From: Rhizophagus clarus | Lineage: Eukaryota > Glomeromycota > Glomeromycetes > Glomerales > Glomeraceae | Assembly (NCBI GenBank): GCA_015698045.1 | Contig: BLAL01000274.1 | Location: forward strand, 868,001-932,000 | DNA: 64,000 nt | Reading direction: 5' to 3' | Shown here: one piece after another, positions 24,046 through 34,956 of the stretch | How positions within the stretch are numbered: position 1 is the stretch's first letter | How the letters are laid out: each line of letters begins with the position of its first letter | Position numbers and translations under genes: made by a program | The notes under the pieces: model-generated | What the model was told of the DNA's origin: nothing | Seen by the model: the letters and a program-made list of their open reading frames with translations, nothing else | Databases searched by the model: none

Positions 24046-24440
24046 AGAGAAAAGATTAAAATCTACCAAAAAAACAAAAAACATTAGTAAAATCCTACTA
24101 ACATCGCTGATTATAAAAAATCTATCTACATACTGGAGTTCTAAGGTACTCAAGACTGAAAATCTACAAAAAAAACAAAAATGTTAGTAACAAAAAGGTT
24201 TACTAATAACCTTAAAAAAATGTTTATAGATTGCTCACATATGCATTTTTCTTAAAGTAATCCAGAAATTCAAACATATAAAAATGTAAACTACAAAAAA
24301 AAACAAAAAAAATATTAATATTAATATTAATCCTTACTAGAAAAGTACTTTCACATACCTTTCTAAGAGAAATCTGAAATTTCAAAGCACTTAAGTCTGA
24401 AAAAACAAACCCTACAAAATAATAACAGAAATATTAATAA
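24046..24440. repeat. Degenerate tandem repeat, period ~125 bp, about three and a half copies
   Basis: The blocks CTACAAAAAAAACAAAAA-TTAGTAA and GAAATTC-AA-CACTTAAGTCTGAAAA recur near 24060, 24165, 24290 and 24405. Confidence 0.6.
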
Positions 24441-26865
24441 AATTATATTAAAATTTCTAAACATATATGTAATAAATGGGAAGATAAATATATTTCTTTT
24501 TATTAAAAAACAAGAAAATAAATAATAAATAAAAACTAAATAAAGTTCATAAACTAAATAAAATTAAATAAGAAGTAAAATACAAGTCAAAATATTTCAC
24601 TTAATGTACAAACCTATTAAATTTATGACTGGAATGTCATATTCTTCCATAGTAAACTTGAAGAAGTTGAGCTTTAATAATGTGAAATTTCACAGGTGGC
24701 TTAATGAGGATTGTCATTATCCATCAATCTATTTAGCATCTTAATTAAATATCATGTGAAGAGACGGCAATATAATAAAAATCACGTACTAGTCATTTTT
24801 AGCAATAATTTGCATAAACCAGCATTATTAAATTTCTTTCGTTAAATGCCAATTTTTTCTTTCTTAAATAATATTTTATTTTTTTTCTTTAAAAAATATT
24901 AGCTTTTTAAATATACTATACTAATAATATTATTTGAAACTAAGAAGTTTTATCATTTATTAAAACTGAAATCATTAGAAAAAATTTTGATTTGTAAATT
25001 TATGCAATTTTGCAAAATCCAATTTTGCATAAATCTACGGATATACTGATATATAATACTGAAATTTTTCATAATTTCTGCAAATATCAAAAATCTGGCA
25101 AAAATTTTTAAAATTTTTGATAATTTACAATTACTTTTAATTTATTTAATTTATTTAATTAAAACATTACAAATAAATTAATTTACTATACTATTAATTA
25201 CATTATTTTGATATTAAATATACTAAAGTTTTTTTTCTTATTCAGTTTTTTTTCTTTACCTTTATTATTTTATTAAAATATAAAAAACTTTTTTTTTCAA
25301 GATTTTTATCTTTATATTAGAATTGAAGTCTTTTTTTTCAATTTTTTATATTTGCAAAGAAAGCAAACAAAACTGTCAGTAAACATTTTATTAAATAAAA
25401 AAAAAACAAAAAAAAATTAATTTTTGTTAATTTAAAATTCTATTTAAAAATAGATCAGAAACTGCAAAAAGACTCTGAACAATATATATATAGATAACAA
25501 AAAAATTTGCTTATTTATCATATAAAATTTTTTTTTAAGTCATATAAAATTTTATTTATTAAAAAGCAAAATATAAAAAAAGTCATAATTATAGATGTGT
25601 AATAGGAAGTTAAAATTATTGAAATTATATATAAATTTTGCATAACAAAGAATAATTTTTATACTATATATATATACATAAAAAAATTTTAATTTTACTT
25701 GTACTTTTAAAAATTTTTTTAAAAAGATATTTTTTTTTTTAATATATTATGCTGTTTAGAAGACTATTCAGAAATTCAATGAAAAAAAAATTGGAATTCT
25801 TTATTTTAATATGCACGAACCACTACTTTAAATAGTGTAGCATGATGATTATAGTAATAAAGATAATTAGGCAGTAATATAATAGATAGAATAATTATAT
25901 AATACAAATCACGTGATATAATTGGATGAGAACACAAACATATGATATAACTGAATAGAAGTACAAATTATTTTTAGGATTTATTTTTAGTTTAGATTTT
26001 ATTTTTAGTTTTTATTTTTATTTTTACCTTATTTAATATTTTTAAATTAGAAAAAATAATATCAAAAACATAGTAAAAACATTTTCTTATAGTAACTTAG
26101 TTAAAGAAACAATTAAAAAAAGGGAATGATATAATGCTGAGCAATAACAATTTATGAGTTATCATTAAAAGAAAGGAAATAAATATCTAATTTTAAAAAA
26201 AGATAAAAAAATGGATTTAAATAGAAAATATCTCTATTATTTCTTATAATTACTTGAACTGTAGTTTAGTGAAACATTATTTTGTATAAAAAGATGTATT
26301 TTTTGACTTACTTTCAAAAAGGAAAAAAGTTTTGCAAAAATAATTATCGCCATTTTTGAATTACTGTGATCAGCAATTAATTTGTAATAAATAATGAAGA
26401 TTACAAAAATAAAATCATATTATACAATGAAAACTATGACTATCATTTGATTTGTATAACTCTAAGCCACCATTGTATAACATCATTAATGATTTTTTTA
26501 TCGTTTGCCTTTTGTTTTTGTTTTAGCTTATAAACTGATTCCTGAAGACTAATTCTTAAAAGCCAATTTCTAAAACTGTTTTCTAGACAAAATGATGAAT
26601 TAGCTGTCTATAAATTATACTGTAACTGACCAAAATCATCCTCAATTATTGAAAACATTTGATTATTAATATTGTGTAAATGTAATAATAATTCTAGAGG
26701 TTTATTACTAAGTATTAGGTAATATTTTTTTTTATTTTATTATTTTTTTTCCTTTTTTTTCATTTCTAATTATTTTTTTTATTTAGATCTTTAGTTTTTA
26801 ATAAATAAAAAAAACGCTGTAAAACATCTTATAAGTATAATAAAGAAGGCCAAGATGCTAAGTTT
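24441..26865. other. AT-rich stretch, no gene or clear element seen
   Basis: The segment at 24600-24830 has more even composition but carries no open frame of note. The rest is A/T runs and short repeats. Confidence 0.45.
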
Positions 26866-27213
26866 AATATTTTTTTTAAAAAAAATAGTTATAAAAATGG
26901 GCTTTTTATGTGTTTATGATAGTATAAACTGATAGTATTTATAATAAATTAACTGTTTTCAGTTATTTTCAGTGTTTTCAATGTTTTAATTTTAATTAAT
27001 TGACAAATCACCTGATCATACTAATTTGAAAATGTCAATAATGTTTTTTTTAAAAAAAATAGTTATAAAAATGAGCTTTTTATGTGTTTATGATAGTATA
27101 AACTGGTAGTATTTTTGATAAATTAACTGTTTTCAGTTGTTTTTGGTGTTTTTGATGTTTTAATTTTAATTGATTAGCAAATCATTTGATCACACTAATT
27201 CAAAAACAGTAAT
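26866..27213. repeat. 174-bp tandem duplication
   Basis: Copy 1 (26866-27039) and copy 2 (27040-27213) share AAATAGTTATAAAAATG-GCT, TTTTTATGTGTTTATGATAG, TATAAACTG and AAATTAACTGTTTTCAGTT. Copy 2 differs mainly by A to G or G to A and C to T changes. Confidence 0.85.
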
Positions 27214-28549
27214 AATAAACAGAAATTATGAAAAATAAATATTTTTATTACAGTAGTTTTACTAAAATAATGATTATTGATTTAAATTTCAAATTGAATT
27301 AGTAATCATTAGAGATAAAAATATTATTCTGATATGTCAAATAAAATAAGAAGTTATGTTCATTTAAAAATTAAAGTTAAAAGTGAAGTTGTAATGAGAG
27401 CTATTATTAAATGAAATTAGAGAAAATTAGATATGAAAAGAAATGTATGTTTAATAGGAAAGTGTTTCCTAAAATTGTTAAGAGGTGTATCCCAATAAAG
27501 GAATATGATTTCTTATGAGAGTAGAAAAAATCATATATAAAAAAGGATATGATTAATAAGAAAGCATAATAAAACAAAATATTGAGAGAAATATTTTATA
27601 TGATAAAAAATCTAAATTAAGCAATGTATTGAGTTTTTTGTAAAAAAACTGACATAGTACAGTAATATTGAAAGGATAGTTTTCACTTCACAGCAGTCTA
27701 AATAAGAGCTTTAATAGAGTTGATCACTTTCTAATTTTTATACATCTTATCTACCCAAACAAATCAATAAAAAGTATAAAAATATAGTAAATCAGCATCC
27801 TAATGGACCGCTCATAAGATTGCTGGTCAAAAATAATATTTAACATAACTTAACAAAATGAAAAACTCTACTCACAAATCTATATTTAGTTAAAACTCTC
27901 ACAATAAGTCACAAATTATAATATTTAATCATCAGATGTAATATTTATTTTGCTTCAGAAAATATGTCATAAGTTAGACTTCAACTTTTAATTTTTTTTT
28001 TTTTTTTAAATTAAATACACTTTATGTAAGAATATATGATCTTATACTAAACAAAATAGTTAGTATCATTTAATCAAATATAGATTCTTGTACTGAAACA
28101 GTTGTAGTACTTTTTTATTTTTTATTTTTAGTTTTTTAGTTTAGTTTAATGAAATAATAGTAAGTTAAGGTATGTGGTATAATAACCTTGTTTAGAGTAT
28201 ACAGATAGATAATCAGTTTTTGATTTAAAATCAAGATTAAGTTAATAAAATACACTTCCTTCTTTTTTTATTCTCTTTTTTCAATAGTTTTCTACTAAAT
28301 GAGTATAATTAAACTATTCTCGTTTATTCAATAATTTAGTTATTTTAAACATAAGTGATTAGATTTGGTCATTTGACTCTAAAATGGATTTTTTAAATGA
28401 TTTATACTATCATATATCAATATATACAGATTATCTCAAGTTTTAAACTATTTATGTAGTTAATAAAAATTATACCAAATATTTTACTATTAGTATATTA
28501 ATAATTTTTATTATAATAATTAAATTATCAAATATCTATTTAATTCACA
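27214..28549. other. AT-rich stretch without recognisable genes
   Basis: No open frame with protein-like composition and no structured repeat could be supported. Confidence 0.4.
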
Positions 28550-28724
28550 CAGGTCAAACCGTGTCAAATCAGTCACTAATCAGGTACCAATCAGGTATCT
28601 GATTAATGTCTAATTGATGCCTGATTTATTTAATCTGATACCAATCAGGCAGCCTGATTGATAGTTGATTTCCACTAAAATCTGACATCAATAAGTCACC
28701 AATCGGGTAGAATCAATGTCTGAT

Positions 28725-29045
28725 TGATGGCCGATTGAAGCTAATTAATGGCTGATTGATGGTTGATTGATGGTTGATTTGATGGTTAATTGATGGTCAA
28801 TTGATGGTTGATTAATGGTTGATTAATGGTCAATTGATGATTGATTTGATGGTTGATTGATGGTTGATTTGATGGTCAATTTATGTTAAATTATGATCAA
28901 ATTATGGTCAAATTATGATCAAATTATGGTCAAATTATGGTTAAATTATGGTTAAATTATGGTTAAATTATGGTCAAATTATGGTCAAATTATGGTTAAA
29001 TTATAGTCATTTTATGGTCATTTTATGGTCATTTTATGGTCAAAA
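28725..29045. repeat. 11-bp minisatellite in two variants
   Basis: The first part (to about 28880) is built of TTGATTGATGG / TTGATTAATGG units. The second part is about fourteen units of TCAAATTATGG / TTAAATTATGG, ending with TCATTTTATGG. Confidence 0.85.
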
Positions 29046-29639
29046 TACATAGGATCTTTATTTATAATAAATAATAAGTACTAGTGTAAATAAACATAAA
29101 TAATTATTAATATTTAAAATAAAAACATTCATAATAAATAATGTTACTAGTATCCATATGTAATATTTGAAAACAGAGGTTAGTATATAACTGATAAAGT
29201 TAGTAATATTTAATAAATAGTAAAGTATAAATATAAAAAGTTAATAATCATCATAGTAAAGTACAAATACAAAAAGTTAGTATTATGAAAAGTTTGTAAA
29301 AAAAAAAGAAAAATATGTAATGATGTTAGTAAAATATAAAAAAAAAGAATAAAAAAAAAAAGAATAACATTAGTAATATAAAAAAAAAGAAATATAGCGT
29401 TACATTAATAATATTAAAAAGAGGTAAAGTTAATATTATAAAATAAAATGAAAGAGTGTATATTTTTTGAAAAATAAATAAAGTCGTGTTTGGTAATTTA
29501 TATGCATATTAAGATCAGGTCACATGCATAAGTTCAAACCAAATTTTGATTGGTTAATAATAAATAAATAGAAAAACCATCATTAATTTTAATTTTAATT
29601 CTGGAAAATACTAGTAATTTTACCAACCCTTTATTTAAT

Positions 29640-30275
29640 TTTACGAATTCTAAAAAATTCTCTCTTAAAAGTATAATATAAACTCTTAGAAAATTTCAGA
29701 AAAAAATCTCTATTTCTATACAAATAAATTTCTTAAAAAAATTTTCTGTTAAAGAATCCCATACAAACCCTTTCCTTATGAACTCTTAAAAAATTTCTCA
29801 AAAAAAATTCTATTAGATATCTCATACAAACCCTTTCTATACGAACTCTTAGAAAATCTCTCAAAAAAAATTTTCTATCAGATATCTCATACAAATCCTT
29901 TCTATACGAACTTTTAGAAAATCTCTCAAAAAAAAATTTCTATCAAAGAATCCCATATGAACCCTTTCCATATGAACTCTTAGAAGATCTCTCAAAAAAA
30001 ATTTTTCTATCAAATATCCCATACAAACCCTTCTTATATGAACTTTTAAAAAATCTCTTAAAAAAAAATTTTCTATCAGATATCCCATACAAACCCTTTC
30101 ATATGAACTCTAAGAAAATCTCTTAAAAAAAAAATCTCTATTTATCAAATTATCCTATACAAATCTTAAGAAATCAATTAAAAAAAAATTTTCTATTGAA
30201 GATATCTTATGTGAACTCTTCTTATATGAACTCTTAGAAAATCTCTCAAAAAAAAAAATTTTCTATCAGAGTTTA
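29640..30275. repeat. ~66-bp satellite, eight to nine copies
   Basis: The unit is TCTATCAGATATCCCATACA, then AACCCTTTCTATACGAACTC and TTAGAAAATCTCTCAAAAAA. Edge copies are more diverged and one near 30150 is shortened. Minus-strand open frames across it are repeat-driven. Confidence 0.85.
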
Positions 30276-30925
30276 AAGAGTTTTGAAACAGGTTAACTTA
30301 TTTTTAAATAAAAAAATATTTTAAAACATATTATTAAACCTGTTATTAAAAAAATTTGACTAAATATTATACAAATATCGTAGATTCAGAAATATAAACA
30401 ATTATTTCTAACTTTTCTTCTTTAGAGTTGCTGGATGAATTTACAAGCCAGATTTTGCCAAATCTATAAAAAAAATTATCAATTTGTTTAGTGATACAAT
30501 TACTATATTAATTAATCTGGTTATAAAAATTGTATACCAATTAGCAATCAATCAGGCATCAATCTGATATGGTTGATTGGTGACCAATTGAATGATTGTT
30601 TGAGAATTCACATATTAAAGTCGAAATTTACATTTGCAATCTTGTATTTTTTGATAATAAAATGATAAAATAGGTAAAATTATAATTATAAATTTCATCA
30701 GATAAAATTAAATCAAACTTAAAATTTCAACTGTATACCAATCAAGCATCAATCAGGCATATGACTAGTTGATAACTGGTTTGGAATTTATGTCTGATTG
30801 ATGATTGATTGGTATCAGATTGAAAGAATCAGCCATCAATAAGTAATCAACCAGTTTTCTATCAGTCACCAATCAGTCATATAACCGATTGGTGACTGAT
30901 TTTTTATATTTCAATCTGTGTCATT

Positions 30926-31800
30926 ATACAGATTTAATTGTAAAAAATTTTATTTATAAACATTATATTATAATATGTCTATAATATATAAATAATTATG
31001 ATTACATTAATTTAGATTTAACATAATTATCATATATTTTGGCATTCTAATAATTTAATTTGCAAAAAAATATAATTAATAGGTAAATTAATAATTCATT
31101 AATTTAAATACTATTATCACATATAATATGAATAAGAAAATTATGCAAATTTACATATTTATAAATAAATTACATTATACAAATTTTTGTGTTAATAAAT
31201 TAGAAATTGGCTATATAATTTAACCAATAATGATAATAATTTAAATGGATGATTAGCCATATAGTTTTTGTGAATTAGCTTAAAAAATCAACATATGATT
31301 ATATATAATTTTTTTATAAAGGTAACAATTATTCCCACTTTTTATTAACAATTCAATTGTATCTTTACTTTTATTATTTATATTTTCTATAAAAAATATG
31401 AATAATAAAATTAAAAGTATAAATAATAATAGTTTCATAAATTATTAATAGTACTTTTTAATATTTTGTTAATTTATACTTTTTATAAGTTTTTAAATTT
31501 CTTTTTGTAGTAAATTACAATAATTTCTTTTATTTCTGCAATAATTTACAAGTTTTTTTTTTTCTTTTTTAGTATAAAAATAATATTATAACAGTTTACT
31601 TTTTTTTTATAAATTTTTAATTCATATATTTTCCTTTTTTTTTAAATTTATGATTTACATATTATTCTATTTTAATAAATTTTTTTATTAAATTTTTTTT
31701 TTCAAAGATAACTACTAGGCATCATAAAGACAAAAGTAAAGAGACTTCTAAAAATAAACATATGGAAATATTTAAAAATAGCATCAAAGGTATATATATA
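30926..31800. other. AT-rich, no gene seen
   Basis: Only A/T-rich sequence and T-runs are visible. Confidence 0.4.
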
Positions 31801-31961
31801 TATGGGGTCTTTGCAATAGAAAGATACGAAACTCAAAAAAAAATAAAAATTTAATTAATATTAAATTTACACTTATTTTAGTATAAAAAACATAATTAAT
31901 ATATAAAGTAAATTTAAAAATTTTTTTGAGTTTTGTACCTTTCTATTGCAAAGATCCCATA
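31801..31961. mobile_element. Short fold-back MITE, ~161 bp
   Basis: The left arm TATGGGGTCTTTGCAATAGA then AAGATACGAAACTCAAAAAA is matched by the complement of the right arm, TATGGGATCTTTGCAATAGA then AAGGTACAAAACTCAAAAAA (37 of 40). The arms are 40 bp and the whole is about 160 bp. The TA-rich flanks (TATATA) fit insertion at TA, but the exact duplication cannot be resolved. Confidence 0.75.
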
Positions 31962-31978
31962 TAATATATAATATAATG

Positions 31979-32075
31979 TATAAACCTAATTTTAACCTGA
32001 GGTGATTTAAACTAGGATGATTTAACCTGATAATTTTTATATGAGAAAATTATTATTTACTGGATGATTTTCACT
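31979..32075. repeat. Dispersed repeat D, intact reference copy
   Basis: Contains AACCTAATTTTAACCTGAGG, TGATTTAAACTAGGATGATT and AACCTGATAATTTTTATATG then AGAAAAT. The same sequence, complemented, occurs at 51168-51245 and 45540-45598, where it is split by a MULE. A partial cousin (TTTAACCCAGGTGATTTAAC) is at 41915. Confidence 0.65.
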
Positions 32076-33550
32076 ATCATGTAATCAAATATAAACTCAA
32101 TCACATATAAATAATCACAGTATCTTTATTAGTTTATTACTCTTCTTTTGCTTTTAATATTTCAGACTTTGACCTTTTAATATTGTATGTTTTTTAGCAT
32201 TGTTTTATTTGATTTTATCTCTTATTAATTAACCATTTCTTCTTTTTTTATAGGGTCTTTAGTGTTTTAATAAACAGTAAGTTTTAGGTATTCAGAATTT
32301 TAGAAATCCTATTTTTTTTTACAACTACTAACCAGTCTTTTTTCTTTTTTTTTGGTTAGGTTTCTTTTTAGATTTTTTCTTGAATCTCCTAGATTTTTTT
32401 TTTAATTTATGCTTGTATTCTTTTTGGGTTTCTTGGATTTCTTCTTGATATGAGGGTTTTTTCACATTTTTTTTCTGTTTCTCTTATGAATTTCTTTCTG
32501 GATTTTCTCTTACATTTTTACTTGGAGTTCTTTTTTTAACTTGCATTTCTTTTTAAATTTCAGCTGGTTTCTTCTCTCTTTTTGGTTGGGATTTGTTTAT
32601 TATAAAAAATTTGTCACTATAACAAATAACTAAAAATCATGTGATTTATTGATCTGATTCATTTTTTTTTAATAAAAAACATTTCTTTTTTTTTTATTTT
32701 TTCTTGTTACTATATTTCTCTTATCTTTCATTCCTATTCCTTCGTCTTTTTTCCTTTCTTCTATTTTTCGTCTCCCTTACTTTTCTCCTTCTATCTTTTA
32801 TCTTTTTCTTTTCTCCTTCTATATTTCATTCCTCCCTTTTTTCCTTCTATTTTTCATCTTCCTTCTTCTTCCTCTTCGTCTCCTTCCTTTTCTCTTCTTC
32901 TATCTTTCATCCCCATTTTTTTTTCCCTTTTCCTTTTATTCCTATTCCCTTTATCCTTACTGTATTTTCCTTTCCCTTCTTCCTTTTATTCCTCTTTCTT
33001 TTTTTTTAGAGTTCAGAAATTTATTAAAAGAAAAAATGAAAAGTTGGTTGTTTTTTTATTTATTAATATATTACAATTTCGTTTAAACTTACTTTTCATT
33101 TTTTTTCTTTAGGTTTTGAATAGTTTATAATAGGAGAAAATAAAAAAGGTTAGTATTTCTTAATTGTATTTTATTGTAATATCGTTGTAATGTCAGCTAT
33201 ACTTATATTTTCTTTTATTTTTTCTTTTGATTCCTATGGATCTATTTAGAGATAAAACAGAAAGTTACTACTATTTTTTTGTTATCATTTTGTCACATTT
33301 TGTTACATTTTTTCTTTAGTGTTAGATTTGAAGTTATTAATAATGTATTGATTTGATAAATAAAAAAAATTTATTTTACTGAAAAAAAAGTTTACTTTAT
33401 TTTTGAATTTGTTTTTAATCTTTATTTTCTGTCTCTTCTTTATTTTGTTCCTTTTTTTCTGGTCACTTATTTATTACTACCAGTTCTATAGTAATAAACA
33501 ATTAAAACAAATGATTCTTTAACTAAATTAAATATTATAAATGTATAAAT
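32076..33550. repeat. T/C-rich, G-poor region; strongest at 32690-33010
   Basis: Long T runs with C interspersed (TTCATTCCTCCCTTTTTTCC, CTTCTTCCTCTTCGTCTCC). A forward open frame at 32704-33009 is Phe/Ser/Leu/Pro only and not credible. No gene is supported in the 1.5 kb. Confidence 0.65.
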
Positions 33551-33599
33551 TTTAGTTTATTGTGAAAAATAACATCAGGAAATTTTATAGGGCGAAAAA

Positions 33600-34130
33600 T
33601 TGCGTAAGTTTACGATTTTGTAAGTTTATGAAAGTTTATAGCATAATATTTCGAAAAATTTCAAAATATTACATAAGTTTACAATTTCGTAAGATTTATG
33701 TGATATTACGGTCAAAATATTACGCAAATTTTCAATATCGTAAGATTTACGCAATATTACAGTCAAAATATTACGCAAGTTTTCAATATCGTAAGATTTA
33801 CGCAATATTACAGTCAAAATATTTTAAAAATTTACGAGACTGTAAACCTGCATAATATTACGGTTGAAATATTTCAAAAATTTACGAAACTGTAAACCTG
33901 CGTAATATTACGGTCAAAATATTCTGCAAATTTACGAAACTGTAAACCTGCGTAATATTACGGTTGAAATATTTCAAAAATTTACGAGACTGTAAACCTG
34001 CGTAATATTACAGTTGAAATATTTCGAAAATTTACAAGACTGTAAACCTGCGTAATATTACGGTTAAAATATTTTGAAAATTTACAAGACTAAACCTGCG
34101 TAATATTACGGTTAAAATATTTCAAAAATT
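33600..34130. repeat. 50-bp array with TAATATTAC cores (left arm)
   Basis: Six units at an exact 50-bp period start with CCTGCGTAATATTACGGT (33847, 33897, 33947, 33997, 34047, about 34095). Before them are about four variant units with GCAATATTACAGTCAAAATA then TTACGCAAGT at the same period. CGTAATATTACG is a perfect palindrome in most units. Confidence 0.88.
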
Positions 34131-34382
34131 TAATATTACTATTCGATTGTTAAAGCTGCGTATGCAGTAGAACGTATACAAGGTGCATGTGATACTATTG
34201 AATAATCAAAAATAATATAAACACCTTTTCTTTTATATAAACACCTTTTTTTTAAGTTTGGGAAAACAAATTTATTTTTATTTACGAATTTTTTATCATT
34301 TACAATTTTTATGTTAAAATTAAAGTAAATTCTAATTTTTATTATAACTTAATAAAAAAATACACATTTGATACTTGTTCGC

Positions 34383-34515
34383 TACTATTTTATAAAATAG
34401 TACCCAGGCTGTACGGCGTGGACGTCAGTATCAGTCACAGCCCAAAAAAAACGTGAGTCTCCAGCCGATATTTGGTACGGATTGGGTCTAGCTACTCACT
34501 TAATAAATAAAAAAA
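34383..34515 (+). other. 20-bp perfect palindrome plus GC-richer island with A-rich tail (unidentified retroposon end?)
   Basis: TACTATTTTATAAAATAGTA at 34383-34402 is fully self-complementary. It is followed by about 95 bp of unusually balanced sequence (GGCTGTACGGCGTGGACGTC, GTGAGTCTCCAGCCGATATT) and then AATAAATAAAAAAATAAAAA. The A-rich tail after a GC-richer body resembles a SINE or LINE 3' end. No tRNA-like promoter boxes were recognised. Confidence 0.3.
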
Positions 34516-34641
34516 TAAAAATAATTATCTTCTACGATACGTAGGTAAGTTTCTCCTTCTCCTACGATTGTCACGCGTGATTAAAATTGATCAAATTTAT
34601 CAAATTTAAAATATGAACGTAAATATTAATTATAAATTTTA

Positions 34642-34895
34642 TTATAGTATAATTACTCGGCCTCTTCCAAAATCTCGTTCTAAATTCGCGATAATATCTT
34701 TGGCCGATACGCGTTCACAGCCGCCGCCCAGGGTTACCATTACGATAAAGGACATAGTTCTAAATATCAAAATCAGTTTGAATATTCGATAAATACATTT
34801 AATTTATATGAATGTAATTTTATTTATTTACTTACATGGTAATCCCTGACGAGATTCCTCCACTTTTGGCTGCACTGTTACCCAGAAACTCTCAT
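34642..34895 (-). pseudogene. Two-exon gene fragment, unrecognised product
   Basis: Exon A is 34832-34895 (after an acceptor TTTCAG), intron 34760-34831 (GTAAAT..TTTAG), exon B 34642-34759 ending in TAA. The joined frame reads DESFWVTVQPKVEESRQGLP, then CKTMSFIVMVTLGGGCERVS, then AKDIIANLERDFGRGRVIIL. Composition is protein-like and GC content is higher than the surroundings. It sits between the left array and the first LINE on the same strand as the Myb/SANT exon, so it could be the 3' end of that gene. However, a direct splice from the 40027 donor to 34895 does not keep the frame. A stronger donor GTAAGT four bases upstream would end the frame early. Confidence 0.4.
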
Positions 34896-34956
34896 CTGAA
34901 ATATTCTATTTATTCTGATTTAATTAAATGGATTGGTTAATTTGAATTTAAATTCT

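Larger units (their letters stand above)
28550..30925. mobile_element. Candidate inverted-repeat element, ~2.4 kb, non-coding
   Basis: Near the left edge AATCAGTCACTAATCAGG (28566) and, complemented from the right edge, AATCAGTCACCAATCGG (about 30884-30901) are an inverted pair. CACA(C)AG-type motifs lie just outside both. Subterminal zones on each side are dense in CAATCAGG / CTGATTGA motifs in both orientations, as in MITE ends elsewhere in this window. The interior holds two satellites. No target duplication could be fixed, so the boundaries are approximate. Confidence 0.45.

Noticed and set aside
29640-30275. Regular 66-bp repeats as a possible CRISPR or repeat protein gene
   Set aside because: No distinct spacers, and open frames carry no conserved coding bias; it is a satellite.
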